From NCBI RefSeq assembly GCF_900091315.1, contig NZ_FLSP01000028.1, positions 23,204-87,203 of the forward strand: DNA of 64,000 nt, given 5' to 3'. The notes under the pieces are model-generated. The model saw only the letters and a list, made by a program, of their open reading frames with translations, ran no database searches and was not told the DNA's origin. The position numbers were made by a program, and so were the translations under genes. This DNA is from Streptomyces sp. DI166 (GTDB lineage: Bacteria > Actinomycetota > Actinomycetes > Streptomycetales > Streptomycetaceae). This document shows, piece by piece, positions 63,185-64,000 of this stretch; positions within the stretch are counted from its first letter, which is position 1; the number at the start of each line of letters is the position of its first letter.

Positions 63185-64000
63185 GCCAGTAGCGGTCGTG
63201 TTGGAAGGGGTAGGTGGGGAGGTCTACGCGGTGGGGGTTGCGGCCGGCGAACAGCGCGGGCCAGTCGATGTCCACGCCGCTCACCCAAAGGCGGGAGATG
63301 GCGTGGGTGAAGGTCTCGACTTCGTTGTGGTCGCGGCGGGTTGCGGCTACGAGCACGCCGTCGGTGGATTCGGCGGCCATCGCGGTGAGTGTGGCGTCCG
63401 GGCCCAGCTCCAGGAACTTGGTCACGCCCGCTTCGGTGAGCGTGCAGAGGCCGTCGGCGAAGCGGACGGCCTCACGGACGTGACGGACCCAGTAGGCGGG
63501 AGTGCGGATGTCCTCGGCGGCGATCGCTCCGGTCAGGTTCGAGACGAGAGGGATGCGCGGGGCGGCGTAGGTGATGGCGGCCGCCACCTGCTCGAAGTCG
63601 GCGAGCATCGGCTCCATCAGCGCCGAGTGGAAAGCGTGGGAGACCTTCAGGCGACGGGACTTGATCCCCGCTGCCGTGAGGCGTTCCCGTACGGCTTCGA
63701 TGGCTTCCTCGGGACCCGAGAGCACCATGGACGACGGCCCGTTGACGGCGGCCACGTCCACACCGTCCAGATACTCCTCAACAGCACCGGACTGGACGGC
63801 GAGCATGGCTCCACCGGGCGGCAGCGCCTGCATCAGCGAACCCCGCGCGGCAACCAGGCGGCAGGCATCCTCCAGCGAGAACACACCCGCCACATGAGCG
63901 GCGACGACTTCACCGACGGAGTGGCCCATCACAAAGTCCGGACGCACACCCCACGACTCCACCAACCGATACAGAGCCACTTCCACAGCGAACAGACCAG
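62850..64000 (-). CDS. Type I polyketide synthase AT fragment (malonyl), upstream of the frameshift, 5' end outside window
   Basis: The open frame enters from the right edge (GLFAVEVALYRLVESWG) and encodes an acyltransferase domain: GHSVGE with the active serine near 63920, and HAFH near 63635, the pattern for malonyl-CoA. The domain runs to RVDLPTYPFQHDRYWLDAP near 63175. After that this frame turns into low-complexity Pro/Arg/Ser sequence and stops at 62850, while the adjacent frame continues the expected post-AT linker and KR. The two frames are therefore one gene broken by a one-base shift. The KS of this module and the start codon lie outside the window. Confidence 0.85.
   Translation of the reverse strand, partial: GLFAVEVALYRLVESWGVRPDFVMGHSVGEVVAAHVAGVFSLEDACRLVAARGSLMQALPPGGAMLAVQSGAVEEYLDGVDVAAVNGPSSMVLSGPEEAIEAVRERLTAAGIKSRRLKVSHAFHSALMEPMLADFEQVAAAITYAAPRIPLVSNLTGAIAAEDIRTPAYWVRHVREAVRFADGLCTLTEAGVTKFLELGPDATLTAMAAESTDGVLVAATRRDHNEVETFTHAISRLWVSGVDIDWPALFAGRNPHRVDLPTYPFQHDRYWLDAPPPQTPPTPRSPASGKPSSRRMSPPSRRPSTPTTTPCAKRSLPWPPGGAADGSGVPWTPSATRSPGSRCRLRGRRRAAVGWWWCPRVPPSRSPALSPPLRQPVSSRSR
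63169..63179 (-). other. Frameshift site in the PKS gene
   Basis: On the coding strand the sequence reads GCCCCACCCCCAC. The AT frame ends sensibly at WLDAP and the linker resumes as TPTDTPDTEESRFWEAVE in the next frame. Adding one C to the four-C run restores a continuous protein. The homopolymer context fits a sequencing error or a slippage mutation. No standard -1 slippery heptamer is in register. Confidence 0.8.

Noticed and set aside
63160..63190. Programmed -1 ribosomal frameshift in the PKS gene
   Set aside because: No X-XXY-YYZ heptamer is in the reading frame at GCCCCACCCCCAC and no obvious downstream stimulatory stem; a missing base is simpler.

Overview
The window is a high-GC actinobacterial chromosome segment, almost certainly Streptomyces. 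The supporting evidence is third-position GC bias that opens long ORFs in wrong frames on both strands, GTG and TTG starts, an ECF41-type sigma factor, a conservon-like sensor kinase, sugar ABC uptake genes without their own ATPase, and large modular type I polyketide synthases. No rRNA, tRNA, CRISPR array, insertion sequence or phage gene was seen.

Positions 1-35,000 carry mainly regulatory and catabolic genes. They are: a sensor kinase running off the left edge beside an MHYT membrane sensor (1-3194); a methyltransferase; a hydrolase divergent from a PadR regulator with a clear operator between them (3359-5375); two proteins of unknown function; an ECF41 sigma factor followed by a flavin oxidoreductase (5516-9179); a secreted tannase-like esterase; a small membrane protein; an SNF2 helicase overlapping a SWIM zinc-finger gene (11364-15472); a membrane protein with an LPSx-repeat tail; and divergent xylA and xylB with a ROK regulator (16199-20256). 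Then come a Tat-exported amidase, a GAF regulator with an aldehyde dehydrogenase, a secreted protein-arginine deiminase homologue (24269-26239), a DeoR-regulated ABC uptake and polyol dehydrogenase operon (26658-31697), and a GbsR/MarR regulator divergent from a two-gene ABC exporter (31749-34892). Convergent gene pairs are separated by strong GC-rich inverted repeats that read as terminators.

Positions 35,028 to 64,000 hold the 3' half of a modular type I PKS cluster, all on the minus strand: an SDR gene and three PKS genes transcribed from the right edge leftwards. In order of synthesis the visible modules are: (KS outside the window)-AT(malonyl)-KR-ACP; KS-AT(methylmalonyl)-DH-degenerate KR-ACP; two full KS-AT-DH-ER-KR-ACP modules on one 4252-residue protein; and a last KS-AT-DH-ER-KR-ACP-TE module. 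By collinearity the inferred chain end is a 2,4,6,8-tetramethyl acid, saturated from C2 to C8, with a C9 ketone and a C11 hydroxyl, released by the thioesterase as acid or lactone. I do not recognise the product.

The most notable points are a one-base frameshift inside the first PKS gene just after its AT domain, a KR that has lost its catalytic segment beside an intact DH, near-identical DNA patches shared between the reducing modules, the bacterial PAD enzyme, a perfect PadR-type operator, a CRP-like palindrome between the ECF41 gene and its oxidoreductase, and a triple tandem copy of the 3' end of xylA.
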